Shown here piece after piece: positions 1-7,382 of a stretch of 24,103 nucleotides of DNA; position 1 is the stretch's first letter, and each line of letters begins with the position of its first letter. Source of the DNA: DASPKW01 sp038244055 (lineage in GTDB: Bacteria; Planctomycetota; Phycisphaerae; Tepidisphaerales; Tepidisphaeraceae); contig JBBRTW010000048.1 in assembly GCA_038244055.1 (NCBI GenBank), positions 1 through 24,103 on the forward strand. Direction: 5' to 3'. A program made the position numbers and the translations under genes. The notes beneath the pieces are model-generated. The model saw only the letters and a list, made by a program, of their open reading frames with translations, ran no database searches and was not told the DNA's origin.

Positions 1-672
1 ACCAGCCCGCGACCGCCGGACGTCATCGGCCATGAAGTCGAGCAGGTTCGTCCGACGATCGAACGCCTGCCGGCCCGCACCGTCGGCGACGCTCCCGAAC
101 AGCGCTTTATACGCCAGGTCCGGCGAGCAGACGACCGGCACGGCCTTCCCCGGCCCCGACGCCGACAGCCGATAGTTCATCGCGTCCGTGTTGCCGCCAT
201 ATCCAATCGCCACGTGCCGGAACGTACCCGGCAAAGCATCGCTCACGGCCGAGTCGATGGTTTGAAGCATCGGCCCCTTGTTGGCCGGGCACGCGCCCAG
301 CGCGCCGTGGTTGGCCGAGTGGTCGCTGACGCCGATCCGGCCCGAGAGGCCCTGCACGAGCGCCATCCGGTCTTTGAACGCGTCGAGCGGCTCCAGGGCC
401 GGATGCAGGGCCTTGTCCTTGAGGCTCACCTCTTCGAGTCGCTCGTTCGTAGGCCGTCCGTTCTTCGGCCGCGTCACGCCGGCCGGGAGCAGGTGCGCGG
501 GGTTCATCCCGTTGCTCTGGACAACGAAGACGACGCGACGGCGCAATGTCGCCTTGGCATCGCCGGCCGCGTGAGCGGCCAGTTGCCCCAGCACGGGCGT
601 GAGCAACGTCGCGCCGGCCCCGAGGGCCACCTTTCGCAGCATCGCACGGCGGGTCAGATCGGTCCTGTTCAT
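1..672 (-). CDS. DUF1552 domain protein, Tat-exported, 3' end beyond window
   Basis: The first 224 codons of a DUF1552 protein are present; the frame is open to the window edge. The N-terminus carries a twin-arginine signal (RRAML at residues 8-12, then a hydrophobic stretch to about residue 36), so the protein is probably exported folded. Recognisable family features are the VVFVVQSNGMNP segment after the signal and the VQGLSGR...SDHSANHGALGACP region. The ATG start (670-672) overlaps the TGA stop of the upstream DUF1592 gene as ATGA, which implies translational coupling. DUF1552 genes lie next to DUF1592/1588/1585 cytochrome-type genes in many Planctomycetota and related bacteria, and the biochemical role is unknown. 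Complete members are usually 400-470 residues, so about half is seen here. The family call is firm; any function is not. Confidence 0.9.
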   Translation of the reverse strand, partial: MNRTDLTRRAMLRKVALGAGATLLTPVLGQLAAHAAGDAKATLRRRVVFVVQSNGMNPAHLLPAGVTRPKNGRPTNERLEEVSLKDKALHPALEPLDAFKDRMALVQGLSGRIGVSDHSANHGALGACPANKGPMLQTIDSAVSDALPGTFRHVAIGYGGNTDAMNYRLSASGPGKAVPVVCSPDLAYKALFGSVADGAGRQAFDRRTNLLDFMADDVRRSRAG

Positions 673-2873
673 TGTCGGTCTCCTGCCGCGTCGGAGGCGG
701 CCGTGGCCTTGTTATCGGGTGGCGATACGGTGTGGGTCGAGCGGTAGAGGAAGGCGTCGGTGGTCAGCAGCGACACCACCAGCGCCTTAAAGCTCCCGCC
801 GGCTTCGACGTAGGCCCGATCGGCGTCCTGAAGGCTCTTTGCGTCGGACAGCGTTTCGTTGCGGCCGAGGAAGTAGCGGAACGCGTGGCGGACGAAGACC
901 TGCCGGACGCGTTCTGACGCCGCGAGCCGCCGGACGAATTCGCGCGGGTCGGCGACCGGGCCGTCGATCGAGGCGTCGCCGCTTTCGGCGACGAGGCCCG
1001 TCGTGTCCAGCGGCGCATCGCGGAGGACCGGGCCCAGCGGCTTGCCCTTCTTGTCGACATTCGCCGCCGTCGCGGCGGGGTCGAGCACCGGCTCTGCGGT
1101 GCGGAACCGGCCGTAGTGGTCGAAGTTCTCGAACGGCAGGCCGAGGTCGTCCATCCGCCGGTGGCACTTCCAGCACTGCTCCTGCCTCGTGACCGTCAGC
1201 CGGTCGCGGAACGTGCGGTGCGGGTCGGTTGGGACCTGGGCGGCGATGCCGATCGGCAGGTCCGGGACCGTTCCGCCGAGCAGCCGCTCGCGCACCCACC
1301 GCCCGCGGCGGACGGGGTCGTTATCGAAGTTCGTGCTGTGGGCGACGAGCCAGCTCGGCTGCATCAGGACGCCCAGCCGGGTGTCCTTGGGCAACTCGGC
1401 GGGCTGTTGGGGCGGCCAGTCGCGGAGCCCATACACCTGCGTCACCGATCCGACCCAGTCGGGCGCGCGCTTCGGGTCGGGCTTGGGCAGCACCTCGGCC
1501 TCGACCAAGTCGTCCTTCCGCGTCTGCTTGTTCTGCTTCGTCCCGGCGTTGACGAACGAGAGCGGGGTGGTCAGCAGCTCACGGAGCACGTCACGGTCGT
1601 TCGCCAGGACATAAAGCACCAAGCGGTCGGTGTCGCTTACCAACACCTGCGGGACGTGTTTTATTTTGTCGGCCGGCTTGTCCTTGAAGACGTCGGCCGC
1701 CCGGTGGTACTCGAAATACTCCCGGAAGAACCGCAGCAGCCGGGGCTTCTCGACCTTCGGGTCGTCCAGGATCCGCCGAACGTGGGCCGCGACCTGCTCG
1801 CGGTTGACGAGCTCGCCCTTGGCGGCGGCCTGCGCAATGCCCGTTTCGCGGCGGTCGCCCAGCGCCAGGCTGACCGCCCGGGCGAGTTCGGCCGGCGCGA
1901 GCATACGCCGTTGTCGGCCGTCGACCCCCAACTCGCTTCGGTACATCGCATCGGTCCGAAGCAGGACCGCCTGGAGCACCGTCTTGATCGCCGCCGGGCG
2001 GTCCCCGTCCGACGCGCACTTGTCATACAGCCCGACGAACCGGGCCAGTTCGTCGGCCCCGGCGGCCCGGCCGATGGCCAGGCGGAACTGCGTCTGCACG
2101 GCCACCTCGATCTGTTGGCGGGTCGGGACGAGGGCCGGGTCCATCAGCTTGACGAACTCCCCGACCGTGTCGCCTTTGCCGCGGACCTTGCCCTCGGCGA
2201 CCATGTGCGCGGTCTGGGACTCAACGATCGCCTCCGCGTTCCGCAGCAGGATATGCGCGCTCTGCTCGTCGATCGTGTAGAGGCCGGCGTAGTCTTTTAT
2301 GCCGCGGTCGGCGACGGGCGTGAAGGGCTGCACGAGGCCGTCGACCCGGCCGCGGGCGACATCGCGGACGAAGCCGTTGTAACCATCCGGACTCAACAGC
2401 CAGACCCGGGCCGGCGCGGCGTCGGCCGCCGGCGCGGCGGGCCGCCCGAACAGCGCTTCGTGGGGGACGAGGTTTCCCTTGTTCGGCAGTGCCAGCGCGG
2501 TCGATCTGTCTGACACTGATGCGATCCACGCGAGCACCGCCCGCGCCGCCGCGTCCTCGGGCCGGGGCTCTTTCTTCGGCGGCATCGACCCATCGCGAAT
2601 CTGCTCGGCGACCTGGCGCCACCGCTCGCCGTCCCTGGCCGCGTCAGTGGTCAGGTCGTCGAGCCGCATGTCCCCCTTCTGTTTGTCCGGCCCGTGGCAC
2701 TTGACGCAGTGCTGCTGGAGGAACGGCGCGACGACCGCGCGAAATGGGTCGGCCGTCGCGGCCGGATCGGCTTTGGCGGGGACCGCCGGGCCCCCGCGGC
2801 CGGGAAGCGCGGCGACGGCCGCGACGATCAGCGAGGCGGCAAAGAGCAGAAGATGTCGGATGCGGCGGGTCAC
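669..2873 (-). CDS. DUF1592/DUF1588/DUF1585 cytochrome c-like exported protein
   Basis: A 734-residue protein with the planctomycete multi-DUF layout: signal peptide (residues 1-25), a cytochrome c-like domain with CVKCH at 56-60, a DUF1587-like part near 160-220, DUF1595/DUF1592-like parts near 255-455, DUF1588 with a second CxxCH (CWKCH, 567-571) followed by RRMDDLGLPFENFDHYGR, and a C-terminal DUF1585 part with RVRQVFVRHAFRYFLGRN. Two CxxCH sites suggest two covalently bound hemes in the periplasm; a redox role with the neighbouring DUF1552 protein is an inference. The start is GTG (2871-2873), which overlaps the stop of the upstream gntR gene as GTGA and gives a good signal peptide; there is no better ATG nearby. 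The 3' end overlaps the DUF1552 start by 4 bases. Domain borders are approximate. Confidence 0.92.
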   Translation of the reverse strand: MTRRIRHLLLFAASLIVAAVAALPGRGGPAVPAKADPAATADPFRAVVAPFLQQHCVKCHGPDKQKGDMRLDDLTTDAARDGERWRQVAEQIRDGSMPPKKEPRPEDAAARAVLAWIASVSDRSTALALPNKGNLVPHEALFGRPAAPAADAAPARVWLLSPDGYNGFVRDVARGRVDGLVQPFTPVADRGIKDYAGLYTIDEQSAHILLRNAEAIVESQTAHMVAEGKVRGKGDTVGEFVKLMDPALVPTRQQIEVAVQTQFRLAIGRAAGADELARFVGLYDKCASDGDRPAAIKTVLQAVLLRTDAMYRSELGVDGRQRRMLAPAELARAVSLALGDRRETGIAQAAAKGELVNREQVAAHVRRILDDPKVEKPRLLRFFREYFEYHRAADVFKDKPADKIKHVPQVLVSDTDRLVLYVLANDRDVLRELLTTPLSFVNAGTKQNKQTRKDDLVEAEVLPKPDPKRAPDWVGSVTQVYGLRDWPPQQPAELPKDTRLGVLMQPSWLVAHSTNFDNDPVRRGRWVRERLLGGTVPDLPIGIAAQVPTDPHRTFRDRLTVTRQEQCWKCHRRMDDLGLPFENFDHYGRFRTAEPVLDPAATAANVDKKGKPLGPVLRDAPLDTTGLVAESGDASIDGPVADPREFVRRLAASERVRQVFVRHAFRYFLGRNETLSDAKSLQDADRAYVEAGGSFKALVVSLLTTDAFLYRSTHTVSPPDNKATAASDAAGDRQ

Positions 2874-3601
2874 GCGGGCACCCCTCCCTTCGCCGCCGCG
2901 GGTTGAAACACCCGGCGGAGGAAGAAGTTCTGCCAGGCCGCGATGTGGGCGACCATCCGCTCTCGGGCCAGCCGGCCGTCGCGAGCCTCGATCGCGTCCA
3001 GGATGCCCAGGTGCTCGGCCAACGCGGACTGAAGAGAGGCGGGGTCGGTCGACAGGCGGTTGATCCCTTTGTGCAGCAGGCGGTAGCGGCCGATGTCGGC
3101 GGCCAGCCGGCCGTTCCCGCTAGCCTGGGCAATCGTCCGATGGAACAGCTCGTCGAAGTCCGCCCAAGCGGCGGTCCACTCCGGCGCGCTCCGCGGCAGG
3201 CCCGCCAGCGCGTCTGCGGCGGCCCGGAGCGGCGCGCAGTGGCGGCGGTCCATGCGCCCGGCCGCCAGCTCGACGGCCGGTCCCTCAAGGAACTTGCGCA
3301 TCTCGAAGATCTCGAACACGTCATCGGGCGTGAACTCCGTCACCCGCGCCCGTCGGGTCCCCTCTCGCACGACCAGCCCGTCCTTGGCCAGTTGCCGGAC
3401 CGCATCGTGTACCGGCGTGCGGCTTACGCCCAGTTCCTCGGCCAGGGCCAGCTCGCTGACGATCGTCCCGTTGGGCAGATCGCCCCTCACGATCCGCTCG
3501 AGAATTGCGCCGTACACCCACCCGACGAGCGAGCTTTCACCTGCCGTCCTCGAGCGAGCTTGCCGCCGTCGCCTCGACGAATCTGTAATGGTCCGTGGCA
3601 T
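2870..3601 (-). CDS. GntR family transcriptional regulator, FCD subfamily
   Basis: A 243-residue regulator. The N-terminal winged helix-turn-helix shows the GntR pattern (ILERIVRGDLPNG, then LAEELGVSRTPVHDAVRQLAKDGLV). The C-terminal FCD effector domain keeps the usual metal or ligand residues: Asp and His in FDELFHRTI, His in EHLGILDAI and His in MVAHI. FCD regulators normally bind small carboxylates or sugar acids; the ligand here cannot be read. The frame is open to an ATG at 3691, but ATG 3601 (MPRT) gives a family-like N-terminus and leaves a palindrome at 3635-3644 in the untranslated leader. Neither start has a strong Shine-Dalgarno. The gene heads an operon with the DUF1592 and DUF1552 genes (4-base overlaps), so it probably controls them and itself. 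Confidence 0.9.
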   Translation of the reverse strand: MPRTITDSSRRRRQARSRTAGESSLVGWVYGAILERIVRGDLPNGTIVSELALAEELGVSRTPVHDAVRQLAKDGLVVREGTRRARVTEFTPDDVFEIFEMRKFLEGPAVELAAGRMDRRHCAPLRAAADALAGLPRSAPEWTAAWADFDELFHRTIAQASGNGRLAADIGRYRLLHKGINRLSTDPASLQSALAEHLGILDAIEARDGRLARERMVAHIAAWQNFFLRRVFQPAAAKGGVPA

Positions 3602-3634
3602 ATGCTCGGTGATACAGCGGGGGCCATTTGTTTG

Positions 3635-3646
3635 TTGCATGCAATT
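3635..3646. promoter_or_regulatory. Palindromic box 1 (TTGCATGCAA), candidate GntR operator
   Basis: TTGCATGCAA at 3635-3644 is a perfect 10-base palindrome. The 11-mer TGCATGCAATT (3636-3646) recurs at 3759-3769. FCD-type GntR regulators commonly bind short palindromes of the TTGTATACAA style, so this is a reasonable autoregulation site. It lies 34 bases upstream of the preferred gntR start at 3601. Operator function is inferred from position and symmetry only. Confidence 0.45.
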
Positions 3647-3754
3647 TTCCGCCTGACCCGCCATTCCGTCGCTCTGTAGAACATCGATCATACGCGCCCG
3701 CTGGCTTGTTTCCGCCCGTTAAACGGCGTTCCACCTCTGAGGCGATGGGGCATT

Positions 3755-3770
3755 GAAGTGCATGCAATTC
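3755..3770. promoter_or_regulatory. Palindromic box 2 (GAAGTGCATGCAATTC), candidate GntR operator
   Basis: A 16-base palindrome with a single mismatched pair (G3758/A3767), sharing the 11-mer TGCATGCAATT with box 1. The two box centres are 123 bases apart in the gntR upstream region. Paired operators of this sort could support repression by looping or by occupancy of two sites, which is an inference. Confidence 0.42.
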
Positions 3771-4086
3771 ATTCCCCAGCCAGCGCGGCGGGCGAGGATT
3801 TTGGATCCCCTGACCGGAAGCTGATCGTTCGTCCGCTTGTAAACATGTGACGCTCGCTAACTGGAGAGACGCGCTGAAATGAAATGCCGGCCGCGCCGTC
3901 GCCACGCGCGTAGAGGCCATCGTACCCGCCATACGCATCGGCCTGCGGATCGCCTTGAAAATCATTGAGGAACCGCCGCGGCTGGGCGTCGCGGGTTTGA
4001 GGATTATCGATTGGAGCTTGAGATCGCCGATCTGATCCGCCGGCCGCGCACTCGTTTAAATTATTCCGGAGGCGCGGATTTTATCC

Positions 4087-4129
4087 TTGACCGAATAGTT
4101 TGCACACACTACCTTAGCGTCCGCAAACT
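4087..4129 (+). promoter_or_regulatory. Weak promoter candidate with flanking inverted repeat
   Basis: TTGACC (4087-4092), a 17-base spacer and TACCTT (4110-4115) lie in a locally AT-rich stretch 31 bases before the lipoprotein ATG. The -35 matches the consensus at five of six positions, the -10 at only three. A 7-base inverted repeat, AGTTTGC (4097-4103) and GCAAACT (4123-4129), brackets the -10 and could be an operator. Both calls rest on pattern only. Confidence 0.3.
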
Positions 4130-4146
4130 TTATCCGGCTGTGACCC

Positions 4147-4575
4147 ATGGGCTGCAACTGGCAAGTGTGGGCGATTTGCGTGCTGGCTGGAACGGCTAAC
4201 GGCTGCATCCTGATCCCGACTCGTATTACTTCCACGCAGGATGATGGCACGCATCGAACCATCAGTGGCGAATTGCTCGACCAGCTTCACCCCGGGCGCA
4301 CCAGCAAACAGGAAACGACTCGAATTGTCGGCCGGCGCGATGTAGAACTGGCGGGCGGGAAGGTATGGGTCTACTCCTGGGAAACCCGTCAGGAATGGCG
4401 ATTTGTGCTGCTGACGTCGGAATGGGGCGGGCCGATTAAATTTGATCCGGAGTGTCAAATTCATTACCTGTTGATGGAATTCGACGACGCCGACGTCCTC
4501 CTGCAAAAGCGCATCCGACACGGCGGGTATCTCAACGGCCTGGCAAAGGGAATGGAGGATGCGATGCGGGAATGA
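4147..4575 (+). CDS. Small SmpA/BamE-like lipoprotein
   Basis: A 142-residue protein with a short hydrophobic N-terminus ending in a lipobox-like ANGC (Cys20), so it is probably a lipoprotein. The part from residue 39 (SGELLDQLHPGRTSKQETTRIVGRRDV...VWVYSWETRQEWRFVLL) resembles the SmpA/OmlA/BamE fold pattern, in which a helix ending in a P-G-x-T/S-K step is followed by a G-x-P/R-D turn and two strands with aromatic residues. The C-terminus is a charged helix. There is no clear Shine-Dalgarno. The gene is first in a likely three-gene plus-strand run; the next gene starts 55 bases after the stop. A role in outer-membrane protein assembly is not implied, because this fold is widely reused in lipoproteins. 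Confidence 0.65.
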   Translation: MGCNWQVWAICVLAGTANGCILIPTRITSTQDDGTHRTISGELLDQLHPGRTSKQETTRIVGRRDVELAGGKVWVYSWETRQEWRFVLLTSEWGGPIKFDPECQIHYLLMEFDDADVLLQKRIRHGGYLNGLAKGMEDAMRE

Positions 4576-4630
4576 ATTGTCTCCGTACACCGCCGGCGAC
4601 CGGAAGATTCAGAGTTCATAAGGAGCCACT

Positions 4631-6175
4631 ATGATTCGAATCGCACGTCGGTTGAAATGGGAAAGCGCATGGGCCGGGATCATCGCCCTGCTGGCGGTGA
4701 TGGCCGGGGGATGCCTGCCGCTGGAGGTCTCCTGGCTTCCTGATTCGAGTGGGTTCATCTATCCGGAGGTGGCAGACAGAAGATTTACCAAGATTACTCT
4801 TAAGCATTACGACTTGGGAACCAGAAAAGAGCAGGTAATCGTTCAGGATGCGGGCACCGCTTTCCCCGGTGTCAGCCATGACGGCCAAATGTTCGCCGAA
4901 GCGCGGGTGATTGGTCCGGGCAATCAACCCCCCTTTGTACTGGAACTTGTGATCCGCGACCTGGCTGGCAAGGTGCTGGAGAAGCTTCCTCCCGTCAAGC
5001 TGGTAGGAGATTTCCGCAAGCTGGAAGGAGATGATGAGCGTCGTCGTGGGGGAACCACGGCCGCTTTCTTCGCGCCGGATGACCAGAAGCTGGTGTCGTT
5101 CGTCCAGGCAAACGACGAGGAATCTGGCATTGTGCTTTACGACCGCAAAGCCGGGAAGGCGATACGGGTGCCGGACCGGTTTCCGCTATGTGTCGCCGGC
5201 TCGCCGATCCGATCAGATGGCGCCGGCGTGCTAGCCCTGAAATCTTGGCATGAACTGGTCTTCATCGACTGGAATGGAAAGGAGCGAGCAATTGCTGGTG
5301 GTGGTCTTCCCGAGGATCTGGTGTGGACTCGGCCCTGCCCGCAGAGCCGATGGGAGGGGCGAATCGCCATCCTGGAGGGACCGAAGAACACGGCCCTCAT
5401 CGACACGGAGAAACTGACCCTGACCATCAAGCCACGACCGGCGCGCCTGCTCAACGCAGACGAAGTCGTGCATAGCCGATACGCGTTTGCCGACGGAACC
5501 GAACTGCGATGGATCAGTGACACGGGGAATGTCTTACGTCTGGAGATTCTGAAGGAAAAGGAGGATGCCGCCAGGGTGCTGGTGACGGAGTTAGACCCGA
5601 TTACCCCACTTGGGGGTCGCCCCACCATCACCACCATCACCGCCTCACCGGATGGAAAACTGGCGGCGGTGCGCCACAGCGTCTCCAGGGATTACCGGCC
5701 GGGTAATACCATTCTCGTCATCAACGCCGCGGGCGAGATTCTTCATGAGGTCAAGCAGGCCGACCCCGGCGCACCCGCCGAGCCGCCCCGCCCCGTCAAC
5801 CCCGCGCCTGCACCCGTGCCGCCCGCACCGGCCGGCCCGTCGCCCGAGGATCGCCGGCGCGCGGCACAGGACGACCTCACCGCCGCCCGGTCAGCCTTGG
5901 ATAAGGCGAAGAGCCAGGCCACCGCCGGTCTCTCCGCCAACCCCGAATGCGTCCGGCTGAAAACCGAAGCGGACCGCACCGAGTTGGCCCTCAACGCACT
6001 TCGCGCTCGATCGGATACCGCGTCCTCCGACCTGGCCGCCGCCAGCCGGGCCTGGATCGCGGCCAAAGGCGATCTTTCCCAATACCTCAACACCGCCGCC
6101 GCCACCGACCCGGTCGCTTCCGCGGCCGCCAAAGCCGTCAAGGAGAAGACCGCCGCGGTGAACGCGATGAAGTAG
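4631..6175 (+). CDS. Lipoprotein with TolB/PD40-like propeller and coiled-coil tail
   Basis: A 514-residue protein with a strong Shine-Dalgarno (AAGGAG, 4619-4624, 6 bases before ATG). The signal ends in the lipobox MAGGC (Cys28). Residues 30 to about 375 show scattered propeller-blade signatures of the W-x-PDG type: SWLPDSSGFIY, GVSHDGQMFAEAR, FFAPDDQKLVSF and TASPDGKLAAVRHS, as in WD40-like/TolB beta-propellers. A proline-rich linker (about 378-405, PAPVPPAPAGPSP) leads to an alanine- and charge-rich C-terminal helix region (about 405-514), probably a coiled coil. The protein is likely anchored in a membrane facing the periplasm and acts as a binding scaffold. No enzyme motif was seen. The next gene begins 67 bases downstream on the same strand. 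Confidence 0.7.
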   Translation: MIRIARRLKWESAWAGIIALLAVMAGGCLPLEVSWLPDSSGFIYPEVADRRFTKITLKHYDLGTRKEQVIVQDAGTAFPGVSHDGQMFAEARVIGPGNQPPFVLELVIRDLAGKVLEKLPPVKLVGDFRKLEGDDERRRGGTTAAFFAPDDQKLVSFVQANDEESGIVLYDRKAGKAIRVPDRFPLCVAGSPIRSDGAGVLALKSWHELVFIDWNGKERAIAGGGLPEDLVWTRPCPQSRWEGRIAILEGPKNTALIDTEKLTLTIKPRPARLLNADEVVHSRYAFADGTELRWISDTGNVLRLEILKEKEDAARVLVTELDPITPLGGRPTITTITASPDGKLAAVRHSVSRDYRPGNTILVINAAGEILHEVKQADPGAPAEPPRPVNPAPAPVPPAPAGPSPEDRRRAAQDDLTAARSALDKAKSQATAGLSANPECVRLKTEADRTELALNALRARSDTASSDLAAASRAWIAAKGDLSQYLNTAAATDPVASAAAKAVKEKTAAVNAMK

Positions 6176-6242
6176 GGGACAAACGATGTGTCAGTTTGTA
6201 CGGTGGTGCGCTGACACCCGCAACACAGCCAGCGAGGCGACG

Positions 6243-7373
6243 ATGAAGACCCCGGCCCGGCGAATCGGAACCGCACGGATAATGATGGCAGTGCTTTTCG
6301 TTGCAGCGGCGCTGTCGGCCGGACGCGCCCGCGCGGCCGAAGCGCCGGCCGAGGCCGCGCGGCCGGTGGATGTGGCTTCGCTCCGCGCCGAGCGGGTTGC
6401 GGCGCTGGCGGAGGCGCTCAGGCAGGCAATGGCGGGGTACAGGTTGGGCCAAAACCCATTCGAGGACGTGCAACGCTGCCAACTGGCTCAGGCCGCGGCG
6501 CAGGTGGAAGCGGCCACCACGCCTGAGGGTCGCATCGCCGTGCTCAAAGCGTCAGTCGCCTCCGCCAGGGAAGTGGAGAGACTGACCCAGACGATGCTCA
6601 AGTCCGGCGTGGGTTATGCGCTCGCTACTCACGAGGCCAAGGCCTGTCGCCTGAGGCTGGAGATCGAGCTGGCGCTCGAACGCACGCCAGCCGCGCCGGC
6701 TGATGTGGCAGCGCTCCGGGCCGAACGGATGGTGGCCCTGACGGAGACGTTTAAGCAGGCGAATGCGGACTATATTGCGGGCCTGGGCACCGCCGGGGAC
6801 TTGCAGCGATGCCAACTGGCCCTGGCCTCGGCGGAGTTGGAAGCGGCGGCGACGCCCGAAGGCCGCATCGCCGCGCTCAAGGCCGCCATCGTCGGCGCCA
6901 GCGCGTCCGAGAGAGACGCCATCGCGAAGGTGAAGGCCGGCCTGGGTCGGACTTTAGACATCCAGACCGCCAAGGCCTTGCGTCTGCGGCTGGAGCTCGA
7001 TTTGGCACTCGAACGCACGACTGCGGGGCCCGCCGATTTGGCAGCGCTCCGGAGCGAGCGGGCTGCGGTCCTGACGGAGGCGCTCAAGCAGGCGGAGGCC
7101 GAGCATAAGGCGGGCATGGGCACATTCGCGAACGTTCAGCAGTGCCAACTGGCATTGCCGAGGGCGCAGATGGAAGCGGCGGCGACGCCCGAGGGTCGCA
7201 TCGCCGTGCTCAAGGCCTCGATCGAGCACGCCAGGGAAATTGAGCGCGACACCCTGGCGAGGTTGAAGGCTGGCGTGGGTATGCCGCTCGACTGCGCCGA
7301 GGCCAAAGCCGGCCGCCTTCGGCTGGAGATCGACCTGGCGCTCGAACAGGCGAAGGCGCAAGCCAGGCCATGA
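6243..7373 (+). CDS. Secreted protein of three 111-residue alpha-helical repeats
   Basis: A 376-residue protein beginning MKTPARRIG, with a signal peptide ending near ARA-AEAP (about residue 29). ATG 6243 is preferred over an in-frame ATG at 6186 because it gives a normal signal peptide and has AGCGAGG a few bases upstream. The mature protein is three tandem repeats starting at about residues 47, 158 and 269, each with LR-x-ER, then G-x-x-x-x-x-D-V-Q-x-CQLA, ATPEGRIAxLKA, and AKAxRLRLExxLALER. The G-(5)-DV-(2)-C/A-x-L pattern recalls the helical hairpins of TolC-type outer-membrane efflux proteins, but no beta-barrel part is present. The conserved Cys in QRCQLA/QQCQLA occurs once per repeat. 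Probably a periplasmic coiled-coil scaffold. It converges on the ankyrin gene with 9 bases between stops. Confidence 0.7.
   Translation: MKTPARRIGTARIMMAVLFVAAALSAGRARAAEAPAEAARPVDVASLRAERVAALAEALRQAMAGYRLGQNPFEDVQRCQLAQAAAQVEAATTPEGRIAVLKASVASAREVERLTQTMLKSGVGYALATHEAKACRLRLEIELALERTPAAPADVAALRAERMVALTETFKQANADYIAGLGTAGDLQRCQLALASAELEAAATPEGRIAALKAAIVGASASERDAIAKVKAGLGRTLDIQTAKALRLRLELDLALERTTAGPADLAALRSERAAVLTEALKQAEAEHKAGMGTFANVQQCQLALPRAQMEAAATPEGRIAVLKASIEHAREIERDTLARLKAGVGMPLDCAEAKAGRLRLEIDLALEQAKAQARP
6381..7346 (+). repeat. Three tandem coding repeats, exact 333-base period
   Basis: The motif CTCCG starts homologous units at 6381, 6714 and 7047, exactly 333 bases (111 codons) apart both times. 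Units 2 and 3 look closer to each other than to unit 1 at the DNA level in their first 45 bases. This indicates internal gene duplication without later insertions or deletions. Confidence 0.85.
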
Positions 7374-7382
7374 TGCCGCCCC

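Larger units (their letters stand above)
3602..4146. other. Divergent intergenic region between gntR and the lipoprotein gene
   Basis: About 545 bases separate the preferred gntR start from the plus-strand lipoprotein gene. The stretch holds the two TGCATGCAATT boxes on the gntR side and a weak promoter-like pair on the other side. Short open frames exist on both strands but lack family-like sequence and mostly overlap one another, so I do not call genes. The part around 4050-4140 is noticeably richer in A and T than the surroundings. No RNA gene or terminator was recognised. Confidence 0.5.

Noticed and set aside
1116..2513. Long plus-strand open frame (465 codons) opposite the DUF1592 gene
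   Set aside because: It is antisense to a gene with clear domains. High GC content with few AT-rich stop codons produces such shadows, and the translation is Arg/Gly/Pro-rich without any family-like motif.
2744..3679. Plus-strand open frame of 311 codons opposite gntR
   Set aside because: It is antisense to a confident regulator gene and its sequence is not protein-like.
3537..3965. Minus-strand open frame in another frame upstream of gntR
   Set aside because: It overlaps the gntR N-terminus out of frame, has no ribosome site or family-like sequence, and runs through the putative operators.
4011..4199. Plus-strand 62-codon frame ahead of the lipoprotein gene
   Set aside because: It overlaps the lipoprotein start in another frame, covers the AT-rich promoter-like stretch and has no ribosome site.
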